A stretch of DNA of 64,000 bases from Anabaena minutissima FACHB-250 (GTDB taxonomy: Bacteria > Cyanobacteriota > Cyanobacteriia > Cyanobacteriales > Nostocaceae), in NCBI RefSeq assembly GCF_014697125.1, contig NZ_JACJRG010000009.1, forward strand, positions 124,001 to 188,000, read 5' to 3'. Of this stretch, positions 15,287-23,320 are shown in pieces; the stretch's first letter is position 1, and each line of letters starts with the position of its first letter. Made by a program: the position numbers and the translations under genes. The notes below the pieces were generated by a model. It had not been told where the DNA came from. It made no database searches and saw only the letters and a program-made list of their open reading frames with translations.

Positions 15287-15356
15287 GGGAAGGAAGGGGA
15301 CAGGGACAGGGACAGGGGAAGCAGAGGAAGCTGGGGAGGTAGGGGAGGTAGAGGGA
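15287..15356. repeat. Purine-rich GGGACAG/GGGAGGTA repeats
   Basis: Starts at the ho2 stop codon. Units GGGACA (three times) and GGGAGGTA (twice) in an almost pure purine strand. Confidence 0.75.
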
Positions 15357-15409
15357 TAAAAATATAATGCCCAATGCCCAATTCCCACGTTTGCTTTAAT
15401 CAACACATC

Positions 15410-15453
15410 ATGCTCTAGCCATAAATATTTAAACTAGAAAGCAGCTAGAGCAT
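15410..15453. repeat. 10-bp inverted repeat ATGCTCTAGC/GCTAGAGCAT
   Basis: Perfect arms at 15410-15419 and 15444-15453 with a 24-base loop. No T-run follows. It may stabilise the ho2 mRNA end or be a binding site. Confidence 0.5.
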
Positions 15454-15740
15454 AGACCTTGTATTGGCAATTTGTTGCACATCAAAAAACAAATTGCAGA
15501 GCTATATATCCATAAGACCAACCGTACAACAAGGCAAAAGTAAAAAGTAAAAACATTCATGTAGTAAGATTTTTCCTCATTTCAGATGCCTGATTGCTAC
15601 AGCATCTTAATATTATAGATAGTTGTAGCAAAATTAACATTTAAATTTGGTGAAAATCATAAAATTTAGTTTTGCTATCTTTTGCTTTTTGACTTTTACC
15701 TTTTGACTTTTTGGATGGTCGCATTACCTTGGAGGATTTG

Positions 15741-17123
15741 ATGGTTTTTCTTTCATCTGGAGTCAAATTTGATTTAGCCTTGATTCAAAAGTATGACACT
15801 CCTGCACCTAGATATACCAGTTACCCACCCGCTACACAGTTAACTGAAGGATTTACACAGAAAGATTTTCACGCTGCGATCGCCGCCTCAAATCAAAGAA
15901 AATCACCTCTATCTTTGTATTTCCATATTCCTTTTTGTCAGAGTGCTTGTTACTTTTGTGGCTGTAATACGGTAATTTCTAATAACACGAATATTGCCAA
16001 ACCATACCTAGAAAATTTAGCACGAGAAATCAAGCATACAGCATCTTTGATTGACCAAGATAGAAAAGTGCTACAAGTTCATTGGGGTGGTGGTACACCC
16101 AATTATCTAGATTGCGATCAAGTAGAATTTTTATGGGAAAATATTACTCGTAACTTCAACCTTGATCCACAAGCCGAAGTCTCTATTGAGATTAATCCCC
16201 GTTATGTTGACAAAGAATACATTTTCTTTCTTAGAAAAATTGGGTTTAATCGCATTAGTTTTGGTATCCAAGATTTTAATAACCAAGTACAGGTAGCTGT
16301 CAACCGTGTCCAACCTGAAGAGTTGTTATTTGATGTCATGAGTTGGATTAAAGCGGCTAAATTTGAAAGTGTGAATGTAGACCTGATTTATGGTTTACCT
16401 TATCAAACTTTACAAACCTTTCGAGAAACGGTGCAGAAGACAGTTGCATTAGACCCCGATCGCATTGTTGTGTTTAACTTTGCTTATGTACCGTGGTTGA
16501 AGCCAGCACAAAAGAATATTCCTGTGGAAGCATTACCACAACCCCAAGAAAAGTTAGAAATTCTGCAAATGACCATTGAGGAATTGACAAAAAGCCAATA
16601 TCTATTTATTGGGATGGATCATTTTGCCAAACCTAACGATGAACTAGCAACAGCACAACGTAACCGCACCCTCCAGCGCAACTTCCAAGGCTACACCACC
16701 CACGCCGGGACAGAACTGTTTGGCTTTGGTGCGACATCTATCAGTATGTTGCATGATGCTTATGTGCAGAATCATAAGCAATTGAAAGAATATTATCAAG
16801 CAGTTGCTAGCGATAGTTTACCAATCAGTAAAGGGATTAAACTCACGGAAGATGATATCTTGAGACGCGATGTGATTATGTGCATCATGTCTAACTTCCA
16901 ACTATATAAGCAAGAAATCGCAGAGAAACATGAGATCAATTTTGATCAGTATTTTGCCCATGAACTAGAGTTATTAGAGCCATTAGCAGCTGATGGACTG
17001 GTAAATTTATCAACTGACCACATTCAAATTACGGATATTGGTAGGCTATTGGTGAGGAATATTGCTGTAATTTTTGATATTCATAATCAAACGCCAGAAC
17101 AACACTTTTCACGTGCCATTTAA
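15741..17123 (+). CDS. hemN: Oxygen-independent coproporphyrinogen III oxidase (radical SAM)
   Basis: 460 residues. Converts coproporphyrinogen III to protoporphyrinogen IX without oxygen. The radical-SAM motif is HIPFCQSACYFCGC (C66, C70, C73, with C75), followed by HWGGGTPNYL and a HemN-type C-terminal domain. ATG 15741 was chosen over an upstream in-frame ATG at 15711 because GGAGGA lies at 15731-15736, 4 bases before it. It follows ho2 and completes the low-oxygen tetrapyrrole set. In Synechocystis the equivalent genes are induced under low oxygen. Confidence 0.95.
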   Translation: MVFLSSGVKFDLALIQKYDTPAPRYTSYPPATQLTEGFTQKDFHAAIAASNQRKSPLSLYFHIPFCQSACYFCGCNTVISNNTNIAKPYLENLAREIKHTASLIDQDRKVLQVHWGGGTPNYLDCDQVEFLWENITRNFNLDPQAEVSIEINPRYVDKEYIFFLRKIGFNRISFGIQDFNNQVQVAVNRVQPEELLFDVMSWIKAAKFESVNVDLIYGLPYQTLQTFRETVQKTVALDPDRIVVFNFAYVPWLKPAQKNIPVEALPQPQEKLEILQMTIEELTKSQYLFIGMDHFAKPNDELATAQRNRTLQRNFQGYTTHAGTELFGFGATSISMLHDAYVQNHKQLKEYYQAVASDSLPISKGIKLTEDDILRRDVIMCIMSNFQLYKQEIAEKHEINFDQYFAHELELLEPLAADGLVNLSTDHIQITDIGRLLVRNIAVIFDIHNQTPEQHFSRAI

Positions 17124-17471
17124 CACCAAATCTGCAACTATCAGCTTGCTCAATTGGAAGCGTTCATGGAAAATATTGGTAATTGGTAGCTGGTAATTAC
17201 CTTCACTTAATTACTCATGACCAATTACCGACTATAGTCTACTTGTAGTAATTAAGATAATTCATAACTCATTTCCTTAATAGAGATTCATCGGTCGCCA
17301 CGAAAAAAGCAGAAATTTTCTAAGTTGGTATGAATATCAAATTGGCTTTAATTTTGAGTTATGACTTCTGTTATATCTATCTTTTGACTTCAAAAGTTAC
17401 TTCATCTGGTGGAAACGCTCACTAATTCAGTTTGCTAATCTGGGTACAGATGAGATTTTTGAGGACATTAT
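17124..17471. other. Spacer between hemN and the GlsB-like gene
   Basis: 348 bp, AT-rich, with loose GGTAATT/AATTACC inverted segments at 17177-17230. No gene, terminator or promoter is clear. Confidence 0.45.
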
Positions 17472-17744
17472 ATGAATATTCTTGCTTGGGTAATATTAGG
17501 ACTATTAGCTGGTGCGATCGCTAAAGCAATCTATCCTGGAACTCAAGGTGGTGGAATCCTTTCTACAATGATTTTAGGTATCATAGGTGCTTTCATCGGT
17601 GGTAGTTTGTATAGTCTATTTTCCACGGGAACTTTACAACTTACGGCTACTGGTTTAAGTATTCCTGGCCTTTTAATAGCCATTCTCGGTGCAATGATTG
17701 CTATCTACATATGGGGACTACTTAGCAGAAGTCGTAGTGCTTAA
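17472..17744 (+). CDS. GlsB/YeaQ/YmgE family membrane stress protein
   Basis: 90 residues with three hydrophobic segments (about 3-19, 29-47, 60-82) and the GxxxG-rich family pattern GLLAGAIAKAIYPGTQGGG. Small inner-membrane proteins of this family are stress-induced in many bacteria; the molecular role is not known, and the older name transglycosylase-associated protein is not well supported. GAGGAC lies 8 bases upstream of the start. It stands with a Mn-catalase gene, fitting a stress group. Confidence 0.85.
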   Translation: MNILAWVILGLLAGAIAKAIYPGTQGGGILSTMILGIIGAFIGGSLYSLFSTGTLQLTATGLSIPGLLIAILGAMIAIYIWGLLSRSRSA

Positions 17745-17785
17745 ATAAGTATCAGGGTAAAATTCCAAACGAATATTTTAGCAAA

Positions 17786-17814
17786 TCAAGCATTCAATAT
17801 CGCAATGCTTGATG
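17786..17814 (+). terminator. Hairpin between the GlsB-like gene and Mn-catalase
   Basis: ATCAAGCATT pairs perfectly with AATGCTTGAT across a 9-base loop. No T-run follows; it may be an mRNA end or processing site. Confidence 0.4.
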
Positions 17815-17852
17815 AGTCTTATCTCAGATGAAAATAATTGCAGAGGCATTTC

Positions 17853-18545
17853 ATGTTTTTCCACAAAAAAGAGCCGATTCATGCAGTAAAAATTAATGAT
17901 GCTAATCCTCGCTTTGCTCAGTTACTTCTAGAGCAATTTGGAGGAGCCACTGGAGAACTATCAGCAGCTTTGCAATACTGGGTGCAATCATTTCACGTTG
18001 AGAATGCTGGAATTCGCGATATGCTGCAAGACATTGCCATTGAGGAATTTGGGCATTTAGAGATGGTTGGTAAACTCATCGAAGCTCATACCAAAAATGT
18101 AGATCAAACAGAGGCTTATAAAAGCACTCTTTTTGCTGTCAGGGGAATGGGACCTCACTTTTTAGATAGTCAAGGTAATGCTTGGACTGCAAGTTACCTT
18201 AATGAAGGTGGAGACGTAGTAAGAGATTTGAGAGCTAACGTCGCAGCTGAAGCTGGCGCACGTCAAACTTACGAAGAGTTAATTAAGCTATGTCCAGATC
18301 AAGGCACAAAAGAAACTTTAGTACATCTGCTCACAAGAGAAATTTCTCATACCCAGATGTTCATGAAGGCTCTAGATTCACTTGGTAAGTTGACAGATCC
18401 ACTATTTGGCAATATTCAACCTGATGAAACTGTAGCTCTCTATTACAATCTGTCTACCAATGGTAATGGACATGATGAACGTGGCCCTTGGAATTCAGAA
18501 CCAACATTCCAATATGTTGCTAACCCATTGGAAAGACACTCTTAA
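17853..18545 (+). CDS. katB: Manganese catalase (KatB-like)
   Basis: 230 residues. Di-manganese ferritin-like enzyme that breaks down hydrogen peroxide in the cytoplasm. Metal ligands are visible as E in GATGELSAALQ, ExxH in IEEFGHLEM, E in AAEAGARQTYEEL and H in EISHTQMF. ATG 17853 (MFFHKKEPIHAV) was chosen because AGAGG lies 7 bases upstream; a TTG at 17838 is in frame but sits before that site. The length equals that of Anabaena KatB as I recall it. C-terminal tail is polar and short. Confidence 0.88.
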   Translation: MFFHKKEPIHAVKINDANPRFAQLLLEQFGGATGELSAALQYWVQSFHVENAGIRDMLQDIAIEEFGHLEMVGKLIEAHTKNVDQTEAYKSTLFAVRGMGPHFLDSQGNAWTASYLNEGGDVVRDLRANVAAEAGARQTYEELIKLCPDQGTKETLVHLLTREISHTQMFMKALDSLGKLTDPLFGNIQPDETVALYYNLSTNGNGHDERGPWNSEPTFQYVANPLERHS

Positions 18546-18635
18546 TTAAAAGTTGGGAAGCAGGGAAGCAGACGAGAAAAGCTAATACCCAATTCCCCAT
18601 TCCCATAATTTCCTTTTAATTGAGGAGATTAATTC

Positions 18636-19364
18636 GTGATTGTTAATGCAACGCCAAATGGATGGGAAATTATTTATCACCGCGCTCATGCTTTATTAGC
18701 AGCGCAACTAGCAGGACAATGGCGACGCAAAAATTTCCCAGCACGGATATATGAAACCCTTGCTGCCATTTCTCATCATGATGATTTAGAAAAAGAATGG
18801 CAAGAAGATAATCTGACTCCAGGGGGTGCGCCAATGGACTTTACCATGAGCCAAGAAGCCTCTGTTGAGAAAATGGTTGATTTGGTCAATAATGCCCGTT
18901 ACCGAGGACGATGGGTAACTCTATTAACTTCCAAACACATCAGCCGTTTAAATGAAGCAAAACGAGGTAGGTCTTCCGAACTAGATCAATTTCTAGATGA
19001 ACAATACCGCAATCAACAGCGTTGGCGTGAGGAATTAGGCTTGCAGGAAGATGAAGTAAATGCGGCTTATGCTTTTATGCAGTGGTGCGATCGCCTATCT
19101 CTTATTCTATGTCAGCAGGAATTACCAGCTGATGAAAGATTTTTAGAAATTAGTCTGGGGCCTGATGGTCAACGCTATGACATTATGCAACGTAGTGATA
19201 ATTTGCTTACTGTCCAACCTTGGCCTTTTGAGGATGAAAAGTTTACAGTGAATGTCGAAGCGTGCGATCTGCATCAAGTAAAGTTTGAGAGTAATGCTCA
19301 ACTAACTCAATCCCTGCAAACAGCTCCAATCAAAGTTTTAGAGTGGACTTTTGTTAAAACTTAA
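18636..19364 (+). CDS. DUF3891 family protein
   Basis: 242 residues, GTG start after TTGAGGAGA. It has a His/Asp-rich helical fold: HRAHALLAAQLAGQW, ISHHDD and MQWCDRLSLILCQQELP. These fit DUF3891, whose function I do not know; the HxxH and HHDD pattern suggests a metal-dependent (HD-like) site. It follows Mn-catalase by 90 bp on the same strand and may be co-transcribed. Confidence 0.78.
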   Translation: MIVNATPNGWEIIYHRAHALLAAQLAGQWRRKNFPARIYETLAAISHHDDLEKEWQEDNLTPGGAPMDFTMSQEASVEKMVDLVNNARYRGRWVTLLTSKHISRLNEAKRGRSSELDQFLDEQYRNQQRWREELGLQEDEVNAAYAFMQWCDRLSLILCQQELPADERFLEISLGPDGQRYDIMQRSDNLLTVQPWPFEDEKFTVNVEACDLHQVKFESNAQLTQSLQTAPIKVLEWTFVKT

Positions 19365-19387
19365 AACTCAAATTAATTGCAGAAATC

Positions 19388-19458
19388 AAAAAGCGTCCGG
19401 GAGTGTTACCGTGTTTCCACCCCAGACGCTTTTTAGTTTCAACTTGCTCCTCACACAC
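19388..19458 (-). ncRNA. Small RNA A, Yfr2/Cyano-1-like
   Basis: About 71 nt, read on the minus strand. It begins near GTTGTGTGTGAGGAGC and ends in a hairpin, AAAAAGCGTC (minus strand) pairing with GACGCTTTTT, which also serves as terminator. The loop carries GGAAACA and GGTAACA. GGAAACA in a loop is the mark of the Yfr2/Cyano-1 family. The 5' part GTGTGAGGAG is the exact complement of the Yfr1 core CTCCTCACAC. A second copy lies 162 bp away with compensatory stem changes. The family name is an inference from these motifs. Confidence 0.68.
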
Positions 19459-19464
19459 AACTAG

Positions 19465-19493
19465 AGCATACTGTCTACTCGTAATTAAGTAAA
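19465..19493 (-). promoter_or_regulatory. Promoter of small RNA A
   Basis: Minus strand: -35 TTTACT (19488-19493), 17-bp spacer, -10 TATGCT (19465-19470). The predicted start is about 7 bases downstream, at the conserved GTTGTGTG. Confidence 0.55.
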
Positions 19494-19549
19494 TCTATTG
19501 TGTGACACTTTTTTAAGTTGCACAAGTAATACCATTTTTAGATTCCAAT

Positions 19550-19620
19550 AAAAAACGCCTGGGAGTGTTACCGTGTTTCCACCCCAAGCGTTTTTTAATT
19601 TCAACTTGCTCCTCACACAC
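19550..19620 (-). ncRNA. Small RNA B, Yfr2/Cyano-1-like (tandem copy)
   Basis: About 71 nt, minus strand, same design and length as copy A. The 5' segment is nearly identical. The stem AAAAAACGC pairs with GCGTTTTTT, then T-G, T-A, G-C, G-C, G-C. Against copy A, four stem positions differ and each keeps pairing (for example G-C to A-T and T-A to C-G). The loop with GGAAACA and GGTAACA is unchanged. This covariation shows the RNA structure is selected. Confidence 0.68.
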
Positions 19621-19626
19621 AACTAG

Positions 19627-19655
19627 AATCTATCACTTGTTTGGGGAAATGGCAA
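19627..19655 (-). promoter_or_regulatory. Promoter of small RNA B
   Basis: Minus strand: -35 TTGCCA (19650-19655), 17-bp spacer, -10 TAGATT (19627-19632). Spacing equals that of copy A although the sequences differ. Confidence 0.58.
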
Positions 19656-19706
19656 GTATCTTATTTAACGCTTCACATAGTCTTAATATTAACAAAGCTC
19701 AAGTCT

Positions 19707-20768
19707 TTAAATTTCACCCCAGCGATGCCACTGACGAAAGTTAGTTCCAGCACTCACAGCTAAACCAATTTGGTGCTGTGAAGACAGTTCATCGTGTCCA
19801 CCTTCGTTTGCACCAATATAGTACAGACGGAAACTACCATCATCCAATGCTACTACACAAGGAGTGCCTACTGCCCGCGCATCCCAACGACCAGAACCCT
19901 TTTGAGCAGGTGAAAAAATAGAACCTCCCGCTTGCTCCCCTTTCTCCTTTTGCCAATGAATCCCATCGTCAGAGGTAGCTATACCAATAGAATGATAACC
20001 ACTGTTGTTAACACCTTCATAGAACATGACGTATTGTCCATTTATTTTTAAGACATGGCGAGTACCAATGCCTCTCTCATCAAAACTTCCAGGTTCACCT
20101 GCGGCTAAAATCTCACCGACTTTTTCCCAATGGAAACCATCTGTAGATATGGCTAAACCAACTAAGAATCCTCTTTTTGGGTTTAAGGTGTGATAGTACA
20201 TTTTCCACGTTCCATCATCATCAGGTAAGACTTGAGGCCAGGCGCAAAACAGGGCATCAAACTCTCCTACCTTGCCTAAATCGAGAAAAGCCCCTCGATA
20301 AGTGCTTTCCAAGCGTACCCATTTTATGCCATCACGGGAGATAGCGCAGCCAGGGCGCATATTTAACCCTTTAGCTTTAAGCTCTCCCATTTCAACAACT
20401 GTGTTGTCGCCGCCAAAATACCACATCCAATAAAGACCATCATGGAAATATACATTGCTCACACCCACATGGGCTGAGTCAAAGCGACTAGGATCTGGGT
20501 GAGGTTCAAAGACAGCCCCCATTGTTAATGAACCCTGGACGCGTTGCCAATTAATTCCATCACCAGACATCGCTAAACCACAGCGACCAGTGGGTAAATT
20601 AATTTGTCGATCAAAGGAGGCATCTCGACCGTAATACCACATCCTCCACATTCCATCAGGGCAGTACAAGACCTGGGGCGAAGAAACTCTTTCGGAATCC
20701 CACCAGCCTGCCGATCCTGGGGTGAGAATTAGCCCTGGTTGGTCAATTGGGGTTTTTGAGTCGCTCAT
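19707..20768 (-). CDS. Glycosidase-like five-bladed beta-propeller protein
   Basis: 353 residues with no signal peptide. It has repeated propeller units of the form DG..W..., such as MWRMWYYGRDASFD, YWMWYFGGDN, WKMYYHTLNP, YVMFYEGVNNSGYHSIGIA and FRLYYIGANEGG. This is the pattern of GH43/GH130-like proteins (DUF377 type). Acidic residues lie in the blades, but I cannot assign the catalytic set, so enzyme activity is uncertain. It lies 33 bp downstream of the acyltransferase gene on the same strand, which suggests a shared carbohydrate role. Confidence 0.72.
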   Translation of the reverse strand: MSDSKTPIDQPGLILTPGSAGWWDSERVSSPQVLYCPDGMWRMWYYGRDASFDRQINLPTGRCGLAMSGDGINWQRVQGSLTMGAVFEPHPDPSRFDSAHVGVSNVYFHDGLYWMWYFGGDNTVVEMGELKAKGLNMRPGCAISRDGIKWVRLESTYRGAFLDLGKVGEFDALFCAWPQVLPDDDGTWKMYYHTLNPKRGFLVGLAISTDGFHWEKVGEILAAGEPGSFDERGIGTRHVLKINGQYVMFYEGVNNSGYHSIGIATSDDGIHWQKEKGEQAGGSIFSPAQKGSGRWDARAVGTPCVVALDDGSFRLYYIGANEGGHDELSSQHQIGLAVSAGTNFRQWHRWGEI

Positions 20769-20801
20769 ATCTACAATTAAAAATGTGGTGAATTAATAGC
20801 A

Positions 20802-21929
20802 TCAAACTTTGATGAACCAGTTTTGGCGATACATTATCACAGCGACAGCCCACCATAAAAGAAGGGTGACTAGGGCGAATAATAGTGAACCATTAAAATT
20901 TCCTGCCCAAGATGCAAAGATGTTTTGATAGATCCAGTTATAGGTGCTGATAGCGGTTTCGCCTGTGCCGATTTTGGTTCTGACTAAAATTTTAATTAGC
21001 AAAACTGATGCGACGAAAAGCGCGATCGCATTTAAGCCCATTATTTCCCAAGGTTTACTCCAGCGTCGAATTAACCTCACTTCAATGAGTTCATAACAAC
21101 CAGCCAGTAACAATAACGCCCAACCGCTAGTAAACACAACATAGGAACTTGTCCACAGTTTTTTATTGATGGGAAATATCCAACCCCATGCCCAACCAAT
21201 GATTAAGCAACCAATACCAAATAAAGCTAATCCTACACTCGTGCGTGTTTGTACTGGTTGTTTGCGTATCCAATCACCAGTGAAATAACCAGCCAAAACA
21301 CTTACAATAGCTGGAATCGTACTAAAAAGTCCTTCAGGATCTCCCATGGAGTTGAAGCCATCGCCCTTATACAGATGAGCTTTGGGGATAATCAGGCGGT
21401 CGATATAAGCACCAAAGTTGCCTTCTCGTGTCAGCACACCAGCACCATAATCAGGTACGGGAATGTACATCATCGCTAGCCAGTAGCCAAGGAGTAATAC
21501 ACCAGCTAGTATCCATTGTCCTGGGCGTGGTAATTTGAGGACTACTAAGGAAGCCAACAAATAAGTCAGGCTAATACGCTGCAACACTCCCATCATGCGA
21601 ATGCTGCTGAAGTCAAAAGTCCAAATGCCTTGATTCCAAAAGCCATTGAGTACCAAACCCAAAATAAACAGCATCGCTGCACGGCGAAATATCCGCCAGT
21701 AAACCGCCGAGGTTGGTTTGTTATCTTGGGTGTATTTGGATAAAGAAAAAGTCATTGCTACACCGACAATGAACAGAAAGAAGGGAAAAACTAAATCAGT
21801 GGGTGTGCAACCATGCCAATCAGCATGGGTTAAGGGAGGATAAATATTATCTGCAACTCCCGCCATATTAACGAGAATCATCCCTGCAATGGTAATGCCA
21901 CGAAAAACATCAAGTGAGGTCAGACGCAT
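20802..21929 (-). CDS. Membrane acyltransferase, HGSNAT/DUF5009-like
   Basis: 375 residues, about ten membrane spans. N-terminal RLTSLDVFRGITIAGMILVN and HADWHGCTPTDLVFPFFLFI are characteristic of the heparan-alpha-glucosaminide N-acetyltransferase-like family; the H in HADWHG is the likely acetyl-transfer His. In bacteria these proteins probably acylate sugars from acetyl-CoA across the membrane; the substrate is unknown. ATG 21929 was chosen; a TTG at 21935 adds two residues. Confidence 0.82.
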   Translation of the reverse strand: MRLTSLDVFRGITIAGMILVNMAGVADNIYPPLTHADWHGCTPTDLVFPFFLFIVGVAMTFSLSKYTQDNKPTSAVYWRIFRRAAMLFILGLVLNGFWNQGIWTFDFSSIRMMGVLQRISLTYLLASLVVLKLPRPGQWILAGVLLLGYWLAMMYIPVPDYGAGVLTREGNFGAYIDRLIIPKAHLYKGDGFNSMGDPEGLFSTIPAIVSVLAGYFTGDWIRKQPVQTRTSVGLALFGIGCLIIGWAWGWIFPINKKLWTSSYVVFTSGWALLLLAGCYELIEVRLIRRWSKPWEIMGLNAIALFVASVLLIKILVRTKIGTGETAISTYNWIYQNIFASWAGNFNGSLLFALVTLLLWWAVAVIMYRQNWFIKV

Positions 21930-22035
21930 GGACAAAATTTTATGCTTGATGAATATTTAACCTACCGCGCTTGCTGCTGCTGTTCAATTAAGATTTACAT
22001 CACATTGTTGAGGCTAGGTCAACCCCCTGTGGGGG

Positions 22036-22063
22036 AATTAAAAATTAAAAATTAAAAATTAAA
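22036..22063. repeat. AATTAAA heptad repeat
   Basis: Four AATTAAA-type units upstream of aroF. A nearby CCCTA/TAGGG arm pair (22067-22085) may form a small leader hairpin. Confidence 0.7.
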
Positions 22064-22190
22064 GTCCCTATAAATAAATTTAGGGGCTTGTATCCTTCTT
22101 TTTTTCGGTCAATACTACACTAAATACATATAAACCAAGATGAAGCACCTACTTACTTGAGCTTTAACGTAATTAAACAGGAAATTTATT

Positions 22191-23249
22191 ATGATTGTAG
22201 TCATGAAAGTTGGTTCTCCTGAAGCGGAGATTAACCGTATTAATGAAGAACTAAGTAATTGGGGCTTGACACCAGAAAAAATTATCGGTAAGCACAAGGT
22301 AGTAATAGGTTTAGTAGGTGAAACTGCCGACTTAGATCCACTACAAATTCAAGAAGTCAGCCCTTGGATTGAGCAAGTATTACGGGTAGAACTGCCCTAT
22401 AAAAGAGCTAGCCGCCAATACCGACACGGTGAAGCATCAGACATTGTAGTTGATACCCCCGATGGCGCAGTTGTGTTTGGTGAACACCAACCCCTAGTCG
22501 TGGTTGCTGGCCCCTGCTCTGTCGAAAATGAGGACATGATTATTGAAACAGCACAACGCGTCAAGGCAGCCGGCGCGAAGTTTTTACGCGGTGGTGCATA
22601 CAAACCCCGGACTTCACCTTACGCCTTCCAAGGACATGGCGAGAGTGCTTTAGAATTATTAGCCAAGGCGCGGGAAGTTAGTGGACTTGGCATTATTACA
22701 GAAGTCATGGATGCGGCGGAGCTAGATATCATCGCCGAAGTTGCTGATGTAATTCAGGTAGGCGCAAGGAATATGCAGAACTTTTCCCTGCTCAAAAAAG
22801 TAGGAGCGCAACCAAAACCAGTGCTGTTAAAGCGGGGAATGGCAGCTACCATTGAAGATTGGTTAATGGCAGCTGAGTATGTGCTAGCATCTGGCAACCC
22901 CAATGTAATTTTATGTGAGCGGGGTATTCGTACTTTTGATCGCCAATATACTCGCAACACCTTAGATTTATCTGTAGTGCCAGTATTGCGGAAATTAACT
23001 CACCTGCCCATTATGATTGACCCCAGTCATGGTACAGGTTGGGCTGAGTTTGTCCCATCTATGGCGATGGCTGCGATCGCAGCTGGTTGTGATTCTCTCA
23101 TGATTGAAGTTCACCCCAACCCCAAAAAAGCTTTATCAGACGGGCCACAATCCTTAACACCAGAAGCTTTTGACCATCTCATGCAAGAATTAACAGTCAT
23201 TGGTAAAGCTGTTGGACGTTGGCCACAGCCCACCGCAGCTTTAGCATAA
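22191..23249 (+). CDS. aroF: 3-deoxy-7-phosphoheptulonate synthase (DAHP synthase)
   Basis: 352 residues. Joins PEP and erythrose-4-phosphate at the entry of the shikimate pathway. Seen: N-terminal ferredoxin-like regulatory domain (1-75), then the barrel with VVAGPCSVEN, FLRGGAYKPRTSPYAFQG, KRGMAATIEDWL, CERGIRTF and IDPSHGTG. These are marks of the type I-beta (AroA/KDPG-like) family. AGGAAA lies 8 bases before the ATG. The N-terminal domain is probably where aromatic amino acids inhibit. Convergent with prsW. Confidence 0.95.
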   Translation: MIVVMKVGSPEAEINRINEELSNWGLTPEKIIGKHKVVIGLVGETADLDPLQIQEVSPWIEQVLRVELPYKRASRQYRHGEASDIVVDTPDGAVVFGEHQPLVVVAGPCSVENEDMIIETAQRVKAAGAKFLRGGAYKPRTSPYAFQGHGESALELLAKAREVSGLGIITEVMDAAELDIIAEVADVIQVGARNMQNFSLLKKVGAQPKPVLLKRGMAATIEDWLMAAEYVLASGNPNVILCERGIRTFDRQYTRNTLDLSVVPVLRKLTHLPIMIDPSHGTGWAEFVPSMAMAAIAAGCDSLMIEVHPNPKKALSDGPQSLTPEAFDHLMQELTVIGKAVGRWPQPTAALA

Positions 23250-23263
23250 AAGCTTTAGCTCTT

Positions 23264-23297
23264 CTCCTGCTACACCATGCAAGCGATGTAGCAGGAG
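23264..23297. terminator. Bidirectional hairpin between aroF and prsW
   Basis: CTCCTGCTACA and TGTAGCAGGAG form a perfect 11-bp stem with a 12-base loop between convergent genes. Confidence 0.65.
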
Positions 23298-23320
23298 CAT
23301 TCTTGTTGATTTTAAAAAAT

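Larger units (their letters stand above)
15287..15740. other. ho2-hemN spacer
   Basis: 454 bp. Purine-rich repeats (15287-15356) are followed by a 10-bp inverted repeat (15410-15453) and AT-rich DNA. Because of its length hemN may have its own promoter. No gene is supported here. Confidence 0.6.

Noticed and set aside
15711..15740. Upstream ATG start for hemN
   Set aside because: GGAGGA at 15731-15736 is placed for ATG 15741, and MVFLSSGVKF matches the family start.
17838..17852. TTG start for Mn-catalase
   Set aside because: ATG at 17853 follows AGAGG at a normal distance and gives the known family N-terminus.
19440..19460. Plus-strand Yfr1 gene at CTCCTCACAC
   Set aside because: In Yfr1 the motif lies between two stem-loops with the terminator after it. 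Here the T-tailed stem is upstream on the plus strand, and promoters and terminators fit the minus strand.
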